64,000 bases of DNA from an uncultured SAR116 cluster alpha proteobacterium (GTDB lineage Bacteria; Pseudomonadota; Alphaproteobacteria; Puniceispirillales; Marisalimonadaceae), in the NCBI GenBank assembly GCA_902517815.1, contig CABYED010000001.1, positions 298,169-362,168 on the forward strand. The letters are read 5' to 3'. Under the pieces are notes generated by a model. It ran no database searches. It was not told the origin of the DNA and worked only from the letters and a program-made list of their open reading frames with translations. Positions 40,256 to 50,108 of the stretch are shown here, piece by piece; positions within the stretch are counted from its first letter, which is position 1, and every line of letters starts with the position of its first letter. A program made the translations under genes and the position numbers.

Positions 40256-41446
40256 TTATTGTACATTCACCAAAACAGTATCCATCAATCCTTTACCTCT
40301 AATTTCTATAGATTTTTCTTCAAACTTTTCTTCTTTTTGATTCAATAACTCATATGTAACTTTGGTCATATGAATACAGTCAGGTGATCCGTAACTCTCT
40401 AGTCTAGCAGCTGTATTAATTGTGTCACCCCATACATCAAATGCAAATTTTGACTTTCCAATTACTCCAGACACTGCTGGTCCAGAATTTAAACCAATCC
40501 TTAATTTTATTGGATGTCCATTGTGATCATTAAATGTTGCAGATATTTTAACCATTTCTTTAGCAAGATTAAATAAAATCAAAGCATGATCTTTTGTAGC
40601 AACTGGCATACCGGCAACAACCATATATGAATCTCCAATGGTTTTAATTTTCTCAACACCATAAGACTCGGTCAAATCATCAAATTTTGAAAACATATCA
40701 TTCAAAAAACCAACGATTTTTTCTGATGAAGTTTTTTCAGACATAACAGTAAAACTAACAATATCAGCAAATAAGACTGAAATTTCTGGATTATCCATAG
40801 ATATTAACTTATTATCTTTTTTTAATTGATCAGCAATAGATTTTGGTATTATGTTATGTAATAATTTTTCAGATCTATTTCGTTCTTGTTCAAGAAAGAT
40901 AGAGTACATTCCCATTGGTAAACCTAAGACTAATAAACTTCCTAATATATTACTAATACCTAATATTGATTCAGTTAACTTTTCAATTTGATAAACTGGC
41001 TGTACATCATAAAAAAATAAAAACATGGAACAGTAAACTAAAATAAAGATAACAGCCAAAAATGTTTTTAGCCGAAGATCTAATGGCACAGCAATAATTA
41101 ATATTGCTAGATTAATATACCAAAGATGAAAAAAAGAATTCCATCCTAGTAAATATGTATAAGCTGTTGCTGATCCAACACCTGCTATACATGACAATAT
41201 GACACCAAATTTTGCAAATCCGATTGTGTGCAAAATAAAACCAACACCAATAAATGAGGCAAAGAAAAGCTCAGAAAAAATTATAGGCTGCCAATTTTCT
41301 GTTGTTAAAATTAATAGTAAATCACGACCAAGCAAACCAAAACCACCAGCAATAAATCCTAATTGCATTGCTAAAAAGGCGGGTTTCCATTTATCTGGAT
41401 ATCTTGATGAAGGGAGAGTTAATAATTCAATTAAAAATTTTGTCAT
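40256..41446 (-). CDS. Class III adenylate/guanylate cyclase with N-terminal TM region
   Basis: 'ISVLFADIVSFTVMSEKTSSE', 'EKIKTIGDSYMVVAG', 'FAFDVWGDTINTAARLES'; about 6 TM segments upstream. Confidence 0.9.
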   Translation of the reverse strand: MTKFLIELLTLPSSRYPDKWKPAFLAMQLGFIAGGFGLLGRDLLLILTTENWQPIIFSELFFASFIGVGFILHTIGFAKFGVILSCIAGVGSATAYTYLLGWNSFFHLWYINLAILIIAVPLDLRLKTFLAVIFILVYCSMFLFFYDVQPVYQIEKLTESILGISNILGSLLVLGLPMGMYSIFLEQERNRSEKLLHNIIPKSIADQLKKDNKLISMDNPEISVLFADIVSFTVMSEKTSSEKIVGFLNDMFSKFDDLTESYGVEKIKTIGDSYMVVAGMPVATKDHALILFNLAKEMVKISATFNDHNGHPIKLRIGLNSGPAVSGVIGKSKFAFDVWGDTINTAARLESYGSPDCIHMTKVTYELLNQKEEKFEEKSIEIRGKGLMDTVLVNVQ

Positions 41447-41810
41447 CTAATAAAAGTCTAAATATATGTTCATTATAATTAATATTTTTTTGAATGTAGA
41501 CAAAAAATTTAACTTTTACTTATTTTTATTGAATAAATTTTTTGCAATTAATTTTAGAAATAATTTTTCACAAATATAATTTTGTTAAAAAAAGAGAAAT
41601 TAACCTGATTAGCATCAGTCACTTTGTCTCCTAATTATTTTAAAATTTAATTTAAAATCTTTATTTTTTGTGCTTTCAAAACTTAATATTAACATTTATA
41701 ATTATATTATATTTTATTATTCTTAAATCAAATCTTTCTAAAAAAAGTAAAGTAATTAAATCATTAGAGAAAATATTGGAAAAATTAAAAAACTGAGAAG
41801 AGAATTTAAT

Positions 41811-42422
41811 ATGAATGATTTCAAGGAAAGAGAATTTTTCCATGACGGTATGAGACACTTTCAAGACCTTTTTGATGGCCGAAGAACAGCTGAAGCGATA
41901 GAAAAAAATAGAAAACACTATGAATTTTGGGATGATGAAAAAGAACTTATAAAAAATTCAAGTTTTTTCTTTATAGCAAGCTCTTGGAATGGCTATATAG
42001 ATTGTAATATAAAATCAGGCGATTCAGGATTTGTAAAAATAATTGATGATGGAACTATAGAATATCCAGAATATGATGGAAATTCTATGTATCGAACCGC
42101 AGGCAATATTTCTAAAAATCCTAACGTTGGACTACTTTTTATAAATTTTGATAGTAAAAGTCGTAGGATAAGGATTAATGGTAGCGCAACTATTCATCAT
42201 GACTATGACACCATAAAAGCTCACTATGGTGCAAAGTTTGTCGTGAGAATTAAATGTGAAATTTATCCAAACTGTCCTCGTTATATCCCAAATTTAGATA
42301 CCAAAACATCTTCCATTTATGTGCCAAGAGAAGGACAAGGGATTCCACCAGCACCTGAATGGAAAGAAAGAGATTATATTAAAAATATTTTACCTGAAGG
42401 CGATCCTCATAAAAAAGATTAA
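41811..42422 (+). CDS. Pyridoxamine 5'-phosphate oxidase-like split-barrel family protein
   Basis: 'FFFIASSWNGYIDCNIKSGDSGFVKIIDDGTIEYPEYDGNSMYRTAGNISKNPNVGLLFINF'. Confidence 0.83.
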   Translation: MNDFKEREFFHDGMRHFQDLFDGRRTAEAIEKNRKHYEFWDDEKELIKNSSFFFIASSWNGYIDCNIKSGDSGFVKIIDDGTIEYPEYDGNSMYRTAGNISKNPNVGLLFINFDSKSRRIRINGSATIHHDYDTIKAHYGAKFVVRIKCEIYPNCPRYIPNLDTKTSSIYVPREGQGIPPAPEWKERDYIKNILPEGDPHKKD

Positions 42423-42535
42423 TAAACCTAACTAACATTAATCACTCTGTGATGGTTATCAGGCTTAAAACGCCAAAAATCCCAAAAACTTAAGTGTTTG
42501 AGGATACGTCTTAGTTGTTGATTTATTAATATAGT

Positions 42536-42608
42536 TGGTTGGGGTAGGATTTGAAACTACAACCTTCAGATTATGAGCCTGACTATTTTCCTCAGCACTC
42601 TGCCAATT
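42536..42608 (-). pseudogene. Degenerate tRNA-fMet-like remnant, copy 2
   Basis: Minus strand GTCAGGCTCATAATCTGAAGGTTGTAGTTTCAAATCCTACCCCAACCA; point changes versus copy 3 and shortened acceptor; diverged 5' part. Confidence 0.7.
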
Positions 42609-42657
42609 ATTAATAATGGTTGGTACGATTCCATATTTGCTATTAATGAGTTACAAG

Positions 42658-43218
42658 CTAAGGTGAGAGCCACTCACCTTGCCAATTAGTCGACTTTTTA
42701 TAATGAGCACGAATATGTTTTAGTCCTAGAAGCAGTAGCTGAATTGATTGTATATCACATAATAATACGGCAAAACGTTTTTGATTTGGTACATGACTAT
42801 AGTCAAAGGGACCTTCAATAACACTACCAGGGTTAGGAATAGTTCCATAAGCAACCCTAGAGTTAGTTGGAACATTTCTCCAGTTTTTAATAGTAACATC
42901 TCCGACCTTGACTTGAACAATGACCTCCATCTGAATTTGTAATTGAACTTTTGATAACCAAATGTGAATTCCAGCGCGAGGGTTTTCTTTAAGGGCAAAC
43001 ATTTTTGAAGATGCGGTGTCAGTGTGGAATTCTATCTGGTTATTTTTCTGATCACACCGTCTCATCACTAAAGTGCGAGCATTTGGGAAACCATCTGCAC
43101 TTGATGTCACAAATGTAGGATGTCTTGCTGGCGATTTTTTGTCAGCCTTTCCCCGATAAATTTGTGCCCAGCCAAAGTTTAAAAAATCATCTAATTTTTG
43201 AAAATCTTTCATTTGCAT
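42658..43218 (-). CDS. Pyridoxamine 5'-phosphate oxidase-like FMN-binding protein
   Basis: 'ARHPTFVTSSADGFPNARTLVMRRCDQKNNQIEFHTDTASSKMFALKENPRAGIHIW'. Confidence 0.87.
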   Translation of the reverse strand: MQMKDFQKLDDFLNFGWAQIYRGKADKKSPARHPTFVTSSADGFPNARTLVMRRCDQKNNQIEFHTDTASSKMFALKENPRAGIHIWLSKVQLQIQMEVIVQVKVGDVTIKNWRNVPTNSRVAYGTIPNPGSVIEGPFDYSHVPNQKRFAVLLCDIQSIQLLLLGLKHIRAHYKKSTNWQGEWLSP

Positions 43219-43357
43219 AATACTTAAAATTGAATATTTGGATTGTAAACTATAATTATTTAATAAATGAATTATATATAAAAAAATGCTAAATATCCTA
43301 CTAGGTTATAGTATTAATAAGAAGACTAAATATGTAGTTAAAAAACTCTAATCTCCA

Positions 43358-43540
43358 ATGCCTAGAATAAGAACAAAAAACTGTTTTAAATGCTCTGCAC
43401 AAAAAGATATTTTATATCGTTGTAGATACGATGAAATCAAATATTGGGTGTTTTTGTGTGGAAACTGTCTTACGGAGATAAAGATTGAATTTAACAATAC
43501 CTATCAATATGGTGGTACTTGGAAGAGGAAGAAGAAATAG
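43358..43540 (+). CDS. Small putative zinc-ribbon protein
   Basis: 60 aa with two CxxC pairs (CFKC, CGNC). Confidence 0.5.
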   Translation: MPRIRTKNCFKCSAQKDILYRCRYDEIKYWVFLCGNCLTEIKIEFNNTYQYGGTWKRKKK

Positions 43541-43543
43541 CTA

Positions 43544-44272
43544 TCATCTTGCTAACTTTATAAACACATCCCCCATGCCAGATTTTAATTCATCAATGGG
43601 TGTTCTATTTCTATATGGACAAAATCTTCCTGTTATCTTATCAGCAGATATCTTTCTTAAATCAGAAGGTTCACAATATTTTGCTTCATGTAACATACCA
43701 ATTATTAATTTACCATCTTGTATTTCCACTTGTTTATCGTCTAATTTACTTTCTCTACAAAAATAATTCTTGTTAACTTTTTTAGGAAAATCACTCTTTG
43801 TACATGGGTTATCTATGACCAATGCGAACAAGTCCTTGTTACCTTCTTTAAATTCTCTAGTGATCTTTTTAACTTTAGCATATTTCATCAGGTCACATAC
43901 ACATGGCCAACAGCATTTATAGTAGAAACCACATACTTCTTTTTTAGTTATATCCTCTTTTATATTTATAAATTGTGGTTTTGAATTTTCTGCAATCAAC
44001 GATCCAGAGACAGCACAATAATGTTTATTATATTCTTTAAACTCTGAAAAATTCTTATATTTATCTGAAATATGTCTATAAAATTTTGGTCCAGCTGCAT
44101 TTCTGTTTCCATCTGGAAAAATTGACCGCCAGTCTTTAGATAGACTTTGGTAATATTTACCTTTGTTGTCATTCGCAGTAGAAACAACTACATTAGTAAC
44201 AATAAATAATAAAAATAAGATAAAGTAATGAATGAGCCTTAAAACCAATTTATATACCTTTTCTAAACACAT
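43544..44272 (-). CDS. Cysteine-rich exported/membrane-anchored hypothetical protein
   Basis: N-terminal hydrophobic segment; 'VCGFYYKCCWPCVCDLMKYAKVKKI' Cys cluster. Confidence 0.65.
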   Translation of the reverse strand: MCLEKVYKLVLRLIHYFILFLLFIVTNVVVSTANDNKGKYYQSLSKDWRSIFPDGNRNAAGPKFYRHISDKYKNFSEFKEYNKHYCAVSGSLIAENSKPQFINIKEDITKKEVCGFYYKCCWPCVCDLMKYAKVKKITREFKEGNKDLFALVIDNPCTKSDFPKKVNKNYFCRESKLDDKQVEIQDGKLIIGMLHEAKYCEPSDLRKISADKITGRFCPYRNRTPIDELKSGMGDVFIKLAR

Positions 44273-45668
44273 AAGTTTTATTAAGTTGATTTATATTAAA
44301 ATTATCTAACGATCCGTCAGTCCATTTAATTGTTACACTATTAACTTTTTCTCCACTTCTTAGTCCGTAATGAGCAACGGGTTCCATCTGACATAAATAA
44401 CCAGATCCAGCATCAATAGTTTTTGCATGATTTCTCATATTAGTATTTAGTATTACAGTAGCTCCTCTTGCTGGTGCATTAAAGGGTGTTTTTGGTAGAA
44501 TTCTTAAAAATCTGGAAGATTTTTTAATATTTGCTTTGTATAAGGAGAGTGGTTGTAATCCTGATTCACCATGTGAAACTAGTAATTCAAGAATGCCATC
44601 ATTATCTATATCAGCTACAGCTGCACCTGTACCTAGTCCTAAAGGTTCTAATCCATTACTTAATTGAATTTGTTTTAATTTTCCATGACTTAAGATTTTA
44701 AAAAGTTTATTTGGCTCTCCAATGTTATTTACAAAAATTTCGTCAAAACCATCATTATCAAAGTCGGCAGAAATTATGGTTCTTACTCTTGATGGTGTGT
44801 TGAATTCAGAATTGGCAATGTCATCAAACTTGTTGCTGTTATTTAAAAAAATTCTGTGTTCGCCATTCCAATTACCACTAACAATATCTAATTTACCTCT
44901 ATATAAAAAATCAGTTAGTGTCGTACCGCGACCATTTTCAAAAGTGTCCTCAACACCCATATTTTCTGCAACATCTTTAAATGTGCCATTTTCATTTATA
45001 TAAAGAAAGTTTGGTCCTCTCTCATTTGCTGCAAAAATATCCATATAATTACTTAATATATGACCTGCAATAACTGCTCTTCCACCAGTAATTCTGTGGA
45101 TATTTAGTAACGGTGCTTGATCTACGATAATCCCTTTTTTTAGTTCATAAAAACGAGTTGGACCACCATAATTAGCAACATAGATTCCATATTTACCATC
45201 ACCATTTCGATCTACACAGACAACTGATCTTCCTGCTGTTAAATTTAACGATCTTAAATTTTTATCAAGTTGAAATAAATCTTTTATATTTTTATCATTA
45301 TCAAGTAATCTGTCAGAAAACTGTTTTTGGCCACTATACGTATCTGTATTAAGAAAATATAATTCTTCGAAACCATCATTATCAATGTCGCATGCAGCAA
45401 CCCCAATAGTGGATCTAGTCTGGTCAGCAAACAAATCGTTTGTATTTATGTTTTCTAAATAACCATTCTTGTGGGATAAAATCAAATTAGGAAATTTAAA
45501 TCCAGTAACTATAAACTCAAATTTTCCATCTTTATTAAAATCGGTTACAGAAACCCCATAACTTAATCTTTGTTGGTTGTTTTTGATGGAGACAGATATA
45601 TCTTGAAAAAATTCACCAAAAGAAGGATTGAACATTAAAATAAAGATTATTGTGATTATTGTTTTCAT
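44250..45668 (-). CDS. FG-GAP/VCBS repeat protein with ASPIC/UnbV-like C-terminus
   Basis: Signal peptide; repeated 'DFNKDGKFEFIVTG', 'DFDNDGFDEIFVNN', 'DIDNDGILELLVSHGE'; C-term 'PARGATVILNT...SGYLCQMEPVAHYGLRSGEKVNSVTIKWTDG'. Confidence 0.88.
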   Translation of the reverse strand: MKTIITIIFILMFNPSFGEFFQDISVSIKNNQQRLSYGVSVTDFNKDGKFEFIVTGFKFPNLILSHKNGYLENINTNDLFADQTRSTIGVAACDIDNDGFEELYFLNTDTYSGQKQFSDRLLDNDKNIKDLFQLDKNLRSLNLTAGRSVVCVDRNGDGKYGIYVANYGGPTRFYELKKGIIVDQAPLLNIHRITGGRAVIAGHILSNYMDIFAANERGPNFLYINENGTFKDVAENMGVEDTFENGRGTTLTDFLYRGKLDIVSGNWNGEHRIFLNNSNKFDDIANSEFNTPSRVRTIISADFDNDGFDEIFVNNIGEPNKLFKILSHGKLKQIQLSNGLEPLGLGTGAAVADIDNDGILELLVSHGESGLQPLSLYKANIKKSSRFLRILPKTPFNAPARGATVILNTNMRNHAKTIDAGSGYLCQMEPVAHYGLRSGEKVNSVTIKWTDGSLDNFNINQLNKTYVFRKGI

Positions 45669-46188
45669 TTGCTGTATATATTATTCCTATAAAAATTTTC
45701 AATGGATTAAATTTATAAACTTTAATTTTCACTACTATGAGTTGTAATGTATGAGGTCAAGATTATATCCATCTCACAAATATTATTTACCCATCATCTC
45801 TTCAAGTAATCTTATTCAGTTATTTATAAAAATAAAAAACTCTGGGATTGTTAGGAGATATTGGACTGTAAGTATCGCTATAAATTATTATCCACAAAAA
45901 TCTATAGCAAAACATTTTTTTCTGTAATTAATTAGTTTAAGTGTAGTAACTGAAGGACTACTTATTTTGTGAAAATTTTATCTTTAAATTCAATTCTACA
46001 TTAAAAAAATGATAGCGTTTAATATGAAATTAAAAATCAAGGTTGCTTATTTATTAAGCAAATATTATTGTCCTCGATTGGTCTGATTGACTCTAAAATT
46101 ATTTTTAATAATGCTTACATTTTGTTTAAAATATCGTTGGGGAACGTATTTTACAAAATATATTTAGAAATATCTTGGAGGAGAAATA

Positions 46189-47532
46189 ATGAATAAATTT
46201 TTAAATCACACTATTTACAGTCTATTTTTTTTATTATTTTCGAATATAGCGATAGCTGAAAAGATAAGATTTTGGACTACTGAAGAGCAACCTGCTCGTC
46301 TAGCTAAACAGCAGGCAATGGTAGAAGATTTTAAAAAAAGAACAGGCCATACTGTTGAAGTCATACCAGTTTCTGAAAAAGATCTTGGTAAAAGGGCGAC
46401 AGCAGCATTCGCTGCAGGTGATTTGCCAGATGTTATTTATCATACATTACAATATGTATTACCATGGTCTGAGGCTGGTATTCTTGATGTAGAAACTAAT
46501 GATGACATTGTAAATTCCCTTATGAAAAGAACTTTTGCACCAGGAGCAATTGCAATGGCTCAATTTGATGGTAAAACAGCAGCTGTACCAGTTGATGGCT
46601 GGACGCAAATGGTAGTATATCGTAAAGATATTTTTGATGCAGCTGGGCTACCCGCTCCAAATAGCTATGCAAACATTGAAAAAGCAATTGATAAATTACA
46701 TAACCCACCAAACATGTACGGTTTTGTTGCGGCAACCAAGGTTGATGAAAATTTTATGAGTCAAGTTTTGGAACATGTTTTTTTAGCTAATGGGGTATCG
46801 CCCGTTAATAAGAATGGTTTCAGCCCACTAGACGAAAAAGCAACTTCTGAAGTTTTAAATTTTTATAAAAAAATAGCTAAAGCTTCTCCAGCTGGCGAGT
46901 TATACTGGAAACAGTCTAGAGCAATTTATTTTGCTGGTAAAGCTGCTATGATTATATGGTCACCTTTTATTTTAGATGAATTAGCTGGTTTAAGAAACTC
47001 CGCACCACCAACAATCAATGATGACCCAACTTCAAAGGCTTTAGCACAAAAGACTGGAATTGTAACAACGTTTGGAGGTCCATCTAATCCTGCAGGCGCA
47101 GCTTGGGCAGATATACGTTATTTTGGAGTAACCTCAGATGCAAATACTGACGTCGCTGCAGAGTTTGTTAAATATTCAATGAAAGATGGATATACTGCTA
47201 CACTTTCAATTGCACCAGAGGGCAAATTCCCAGTACGTAGGGGTGAACCTTTTGATACAGCAAAATATGCAAATGCATGGTCAAAATTACCAGTTGGAGT
47301 TGATAGAAAGGCTCCTCTATCAGAATTATATTCAGATCTTACAATTAATAAAATTGTTTCTGGACTTCAAACTGCTGATAGATGGGGTGTAAAAGAAGGT
47401 CAACTATCTTTAGCATCAAAAATTATAAATTCTCAAATTATTAATCGAGTAGTTCGTGAATTCATTGATGATCAAATTGATGTTAACAGTGCCGTGAGTA
47501 AGTTAAATAAAGAACTTTCAAAAATAAATTAA
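46189..47532 (+). CDS. Carbohydrate ABC transporter substrate-binding protein
   Basis: Signal peptide; 'RIRFWTTEEQPARLAKQQAMVEDFKKRTGHTVEVIPV'-like start, 'GDLPDVIYHTLQYVLPWSEAGILD'. Confidence 0.9.
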   Translation: MNKFLNHTIYSLFFLLFSNIAIAEKIRFWTTEEQPARLAKQQAMVEDFKKRTGHTVEVIPVSEKDLGKRATAAFAAGDLPDVIYHTLQYVLPWSEAGILDVETNDDIVNSLMKRTFAPGAIAMAQFDGKTAAVPVDGWTQMVVYRKDIFDAAGLPAPNSYANIEKAIDKLHNPPNMYGFVAATKVDENFMSQVLEHVFLANGVSPVNKNGFSPLDEKATSEVLNFYKKIAKASPAGELYWKQSRAIYFAGKAAMIIWSPFILDELAGLRNSAPPTINDDPTSKALAQKTGIVTTFGGPSNPAGAAWADIRYFGVTSDANTDVAAEFVKYSMKDGYTATLSIAPEGKFPVRRGEPFDTAKYANAWSKLPVGVDRKAPLSELYSDLTINKIVSGLQTADRWGVKEGQLSLASKIINSQIINRVVREFIDDQIDVNSAVSKLNKELSKIN

Positions 47533-47539
47533 ATTATTC

Positions 47540-47573
47540 GTTAGACGGTCTTTATAAGATCGTCTAACTTTTT
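47540..47573 (+). terminator. Hairpin between substrate-binding protein and permease genes
   Basis: GTTAGACGGTCTT-tat-AAGATCGTCTAAC followed by TTTTT; about 13-bp stem with one G.T. Confidence 0.75.
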
Positions 47574-47596
47574 ATTATAATTTTAAGTATTTTTGA

Positions 47597-48880
47597 ATGA
47601 CAATTATCAAAAAAAAAAATAAGAACACTTTATTAGAAAAAGAAAAAAAACTTGGCCTAATACTCCTACTACCAACTATTTTAATAGTATTATCTGTAGT
47701 TATATTTCCACTCTTAGCTAATTTTTGGATTTCCTTTAAACCAGTATCCTTGGGAGATTTGCGTCCACCAAAACTTATAGTAAAAGAACGAATTAAAGGA
47801 AATTTATCTGAGAAAAGTCAAATTGCAGAAATTCAATATAGATTCAGAAATTCATCGATTAAATATGATCTTGAAAATGTGATAATTAAAGACATAATAC
47901 CAAATGGTTTCACCGTTAAGGATTTACAACCAGCCCAATTTTGTAAGTTAAAATTAAAAGAGTTGATTTGTAATTTAGATAATGTTTCCTCAAGATCTTC
48001 TGGAAAGATAATTCTTAAAGTGCATAAGAATGATCAATGGCAAAAAGAATTAGATAATCTCAAAAAAACCAAACCGTTAGTGACTTTTTCAAGTAAAAAT
48101 ATACTAACCTCTTTTGAATTTAACACTGAAAATTTTAAAAAAGTTTTTTCTGCTTCCGAATTTTTTGAAGTATTAAAAGTTTCTTTTTACTATACTATAT
48201 TTGGCACCGCTGGAGCATTGTTGGTTGGACTTCTAGCAGCACAAATTTTACAAAAATCTTTTAGGGGGAGGTCTATTGTTCGTGGTTTACTTCTTTTCCC
48301 TTATGTCTCACCAGTAATAGCAGTAGCTTTTGCGTGGGTGATATTATTTGATCCTTTTTCAGGTATTGTAAATTCAATGTTAGTTCAAATGAATGTCATT
48401 GATAAACCAATTAATTTTTTTGGACAAAAATATACTGACATAATCATTTTTGGTTATGTCTTTAAATTTCCTTTAGCTTTATCAATGGTTATAGCTTTTG
48501 AAATTTGGAGATATTTTCCTCTTTCTTTTTTATTTATTCTTGCACGTATACAATCATTTCCTGAGGAAGTATATGATGCAGCCAAAATAGATGGGGCGTC
48601 ACCATTACAACAATTCTATTATATTTCACTTCCATTTTTGATTGGTATTATGTCTATTTTATTCTTACTAAGATTCATATGGACCTTTAATAAATTTGAT
48701 GACATTTTCTTACTCACTGGCGGTAATGCAGGAACAAGAACCTTTACTGTAAATGTTTATGAACAAGCATTTGCAATTTCTAATCTTGGAGCAGGAGCAG
48801 CTGTGGCAGTAGTAATTTTTATATTTCTACTTACATTTTCTTTACTTTTTATGAGATATTCAAAAAAGGAAACATTTTAA
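47597..48880 (+). CDS. Carbohydrate ABC transporter permease (MalF-type) with DUF11-like extracytoplasmic insertion
   Basis: EAA loop 'EEVYDAAKIDGASPLQQFYYISLPFL'; insertion after TM1 containing 'LENVIIKDIIPNGFTVKDLQPAQFCKLKLKELICNLDNVSSRSSGKIILKV'. Confidence 0.88.
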   Translation: MTIIKKKNKNTLLEKEKKLGLILLLPTILIVLSVVIFPLLANFWISFKPVSLGDLRPPKLIVKERIKGNLSEKSQIAEIQYRFRNSSIKYDLENVIIKDIIPNGFTVKDLQPAQFCKLKLKELICNLDNVSSRSSGKIILKVHKNDQWQKELDNLKKTKPLVTFSSKNILTSFEFNTENFKKVFSASEFFEVLKVSFYYTIFGTAGALLVGLLAAQILQKSFRGRSIVRGLLLFPYVSPVIAVAFAWVILFDPFSGIVNSMLVQMNVIDKPINFFGQKYTDIIIFGYVFKFPLALSMVIAFEIWRYFPLSFLFILARIQSFPEEVYDAAKIDGASPLQQFYYISLPFLIGIMSILFLLRFIWTFNKFDDIFLLTGGNAGTRTFTVNVYEQAFAISNLGAGAAVAVVIFIFLLTFSLLFMRYSKKETF

Positions 48881-48881
48881 A

Positions 48882-50105
48882 ATGTTTTGGAAGTATGGCT
48901 TATTTTTTTCTATTTTGTCTGGAGGTATATGGGGTATTTTTTGGCAAATCTTTTTTACCGTAATTGGCATTTTAACCCTTGGAATTCCTTTAAGTTTAGA
49001 AATAAGTCAAATTATGATTATTGGGCCATTAGTAGGAATTCTGTACATCATAAGTCAAAAATTTTTATCCATAAAATTCCATATTAGCGCAATAATTATA
49101 ATTACTTTTCTTATTTTTATTTCTCACTTAGGAAACCCATACCAAGTAGAAGACGAAAATCGACTAATAATATTTATGCTAATTTTATTAACTTCATTTT
49201 TTATATGGGTAAGTTTGAACCATTCTTTATATAATTTAAGTCCTGGGAAATTGTCAAAATATGATATTGAAAGTTTTTTTATAAAATTTTTGTGGGGATT
49301 GGGTTTAATTATATTAATTTTGATTACCTTAATTCCCTTTTATATAATGATTATGACTAGTTTAAAAAATCAACAAAGTTTGATTTTAAACCCTCTAGAT
49401 TTATCTATTAATTTAAATACCGATTTTAAAACTCTTTTTAATTCTTACATTGAATTGTTTACTAATTTCAATTTTCATTTGTTCTTGATTAATTCTTTCA
49501 TTGTATCTTGCACAACAGTTATTATAACTTTATTTTTTTCAATTCCTGGAGCTTATGCACTAGCTAGATTAAGGATACCCAACAAAAAAATTTTTTCAGG
49601 TGCTGTAATTTTAATTTATTTAATTCCTTCTATAGTATTAATTATCCCACTGTATGTAATTTTTTCTTATATAGGCTTAAGAAATTCTTTATTTGGTCTA
49701 ATACTTGTCTACCCAGCAACTACAATTCCTGTTGCACTTTATATGCTAAGAGGTTACTTCAGCGCATTGTCAAGCGAAATTGATGATGCTGCGTTAATGG
49801 ATGGTCTTTCTCGTATACAGATAATTTTAAAAATAGCTATACCTCTATCTAAACCAGCTATTGTTAGTGTTGCGTTATATGTTTTCATGATTGCTTGGAA
49901 TGAATTCTTAATTGCATTCATGTTTTTGGATGATCCCAGTATATTTACATTGTCTAGAGGTATCATGTCTTTAAACTCTTCAGAAATTCCACAACAGCAC
50001 CTAATGGCGGGTGCAGTAATAGCAACAATTCCTGTTATGATAATTTTTCTTTATTTAGAAAAATTTTTGATATCTGGTCTTTCAGCAGGTGGAGTTAAAG
50101 GATAA
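48882..50105 (+). CDS. Carbohydrate ABC transporter permease (MalG-type) with extended N-terminal membrane region
   Basis: 'SSEIDDAALMDGLSRIQIILKIAIPLSKPAIVSVALYVFMIAWNEFLIAF'; about 130-150 aa extra hydrophobic N-terminus. Confidence 0.9.
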   Translation: MFWKYGLFFSILSGGIWGIFWQIFFTVIGILTLGIPLSLEISQIMIIGPLVGILYIISQKFLSIKFHISAIIIITFLIFISHLGNPYQVEDENRLIIFMLILLTSFFIWVSLNHSLYNLSPGKLSKYDIESFFIKFLWGLGLIILILITLIPFYIMIMTSLKNQQSLILNPLDLSINLNTDFKTLFNSYIELFTNFNFHLFLINSFIVSCTTVIITLFFSIPGAYALARLRIPNKKIFSGAVILIYLIPSIVLIIPLYVIFSYIGLRNSLFGLILVYPATTIPVALYMLRGYFSALSSEIDDAALMDGLSRIQIILKIAIPLSKPAIVSVALYVFMIAWNEFLIAFMFLDDPSIFTLSRGIMSLNSSEIPQQHLMAGAVIATIPVMIIFLYLEKFLISGLSAGGVKG

Positions 50106-50108
50106 AGA

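Noticed and set aside
40190-40262. Functional elongator or initiator tRNA-Met gene at scar 1
   Set aside because: No 5' acceptor strand complementary to CCCCGCA and CCA is altered to ACA; only the 3' half matches.
46010-46040. LacI-type operator (atgatagcgtttaa) upstream of the ABC locus
   Set aside because: Only a weak half-palindrome and no LacI-family gene in the window; insufficient evidence.
46520-47392. Small ORFs nested in the substrate-binding protein gene (46520..46735 minus, 47186..47392 plus)
   Set aside because: Out-of-frame low-complexity translations within a supported CDS.
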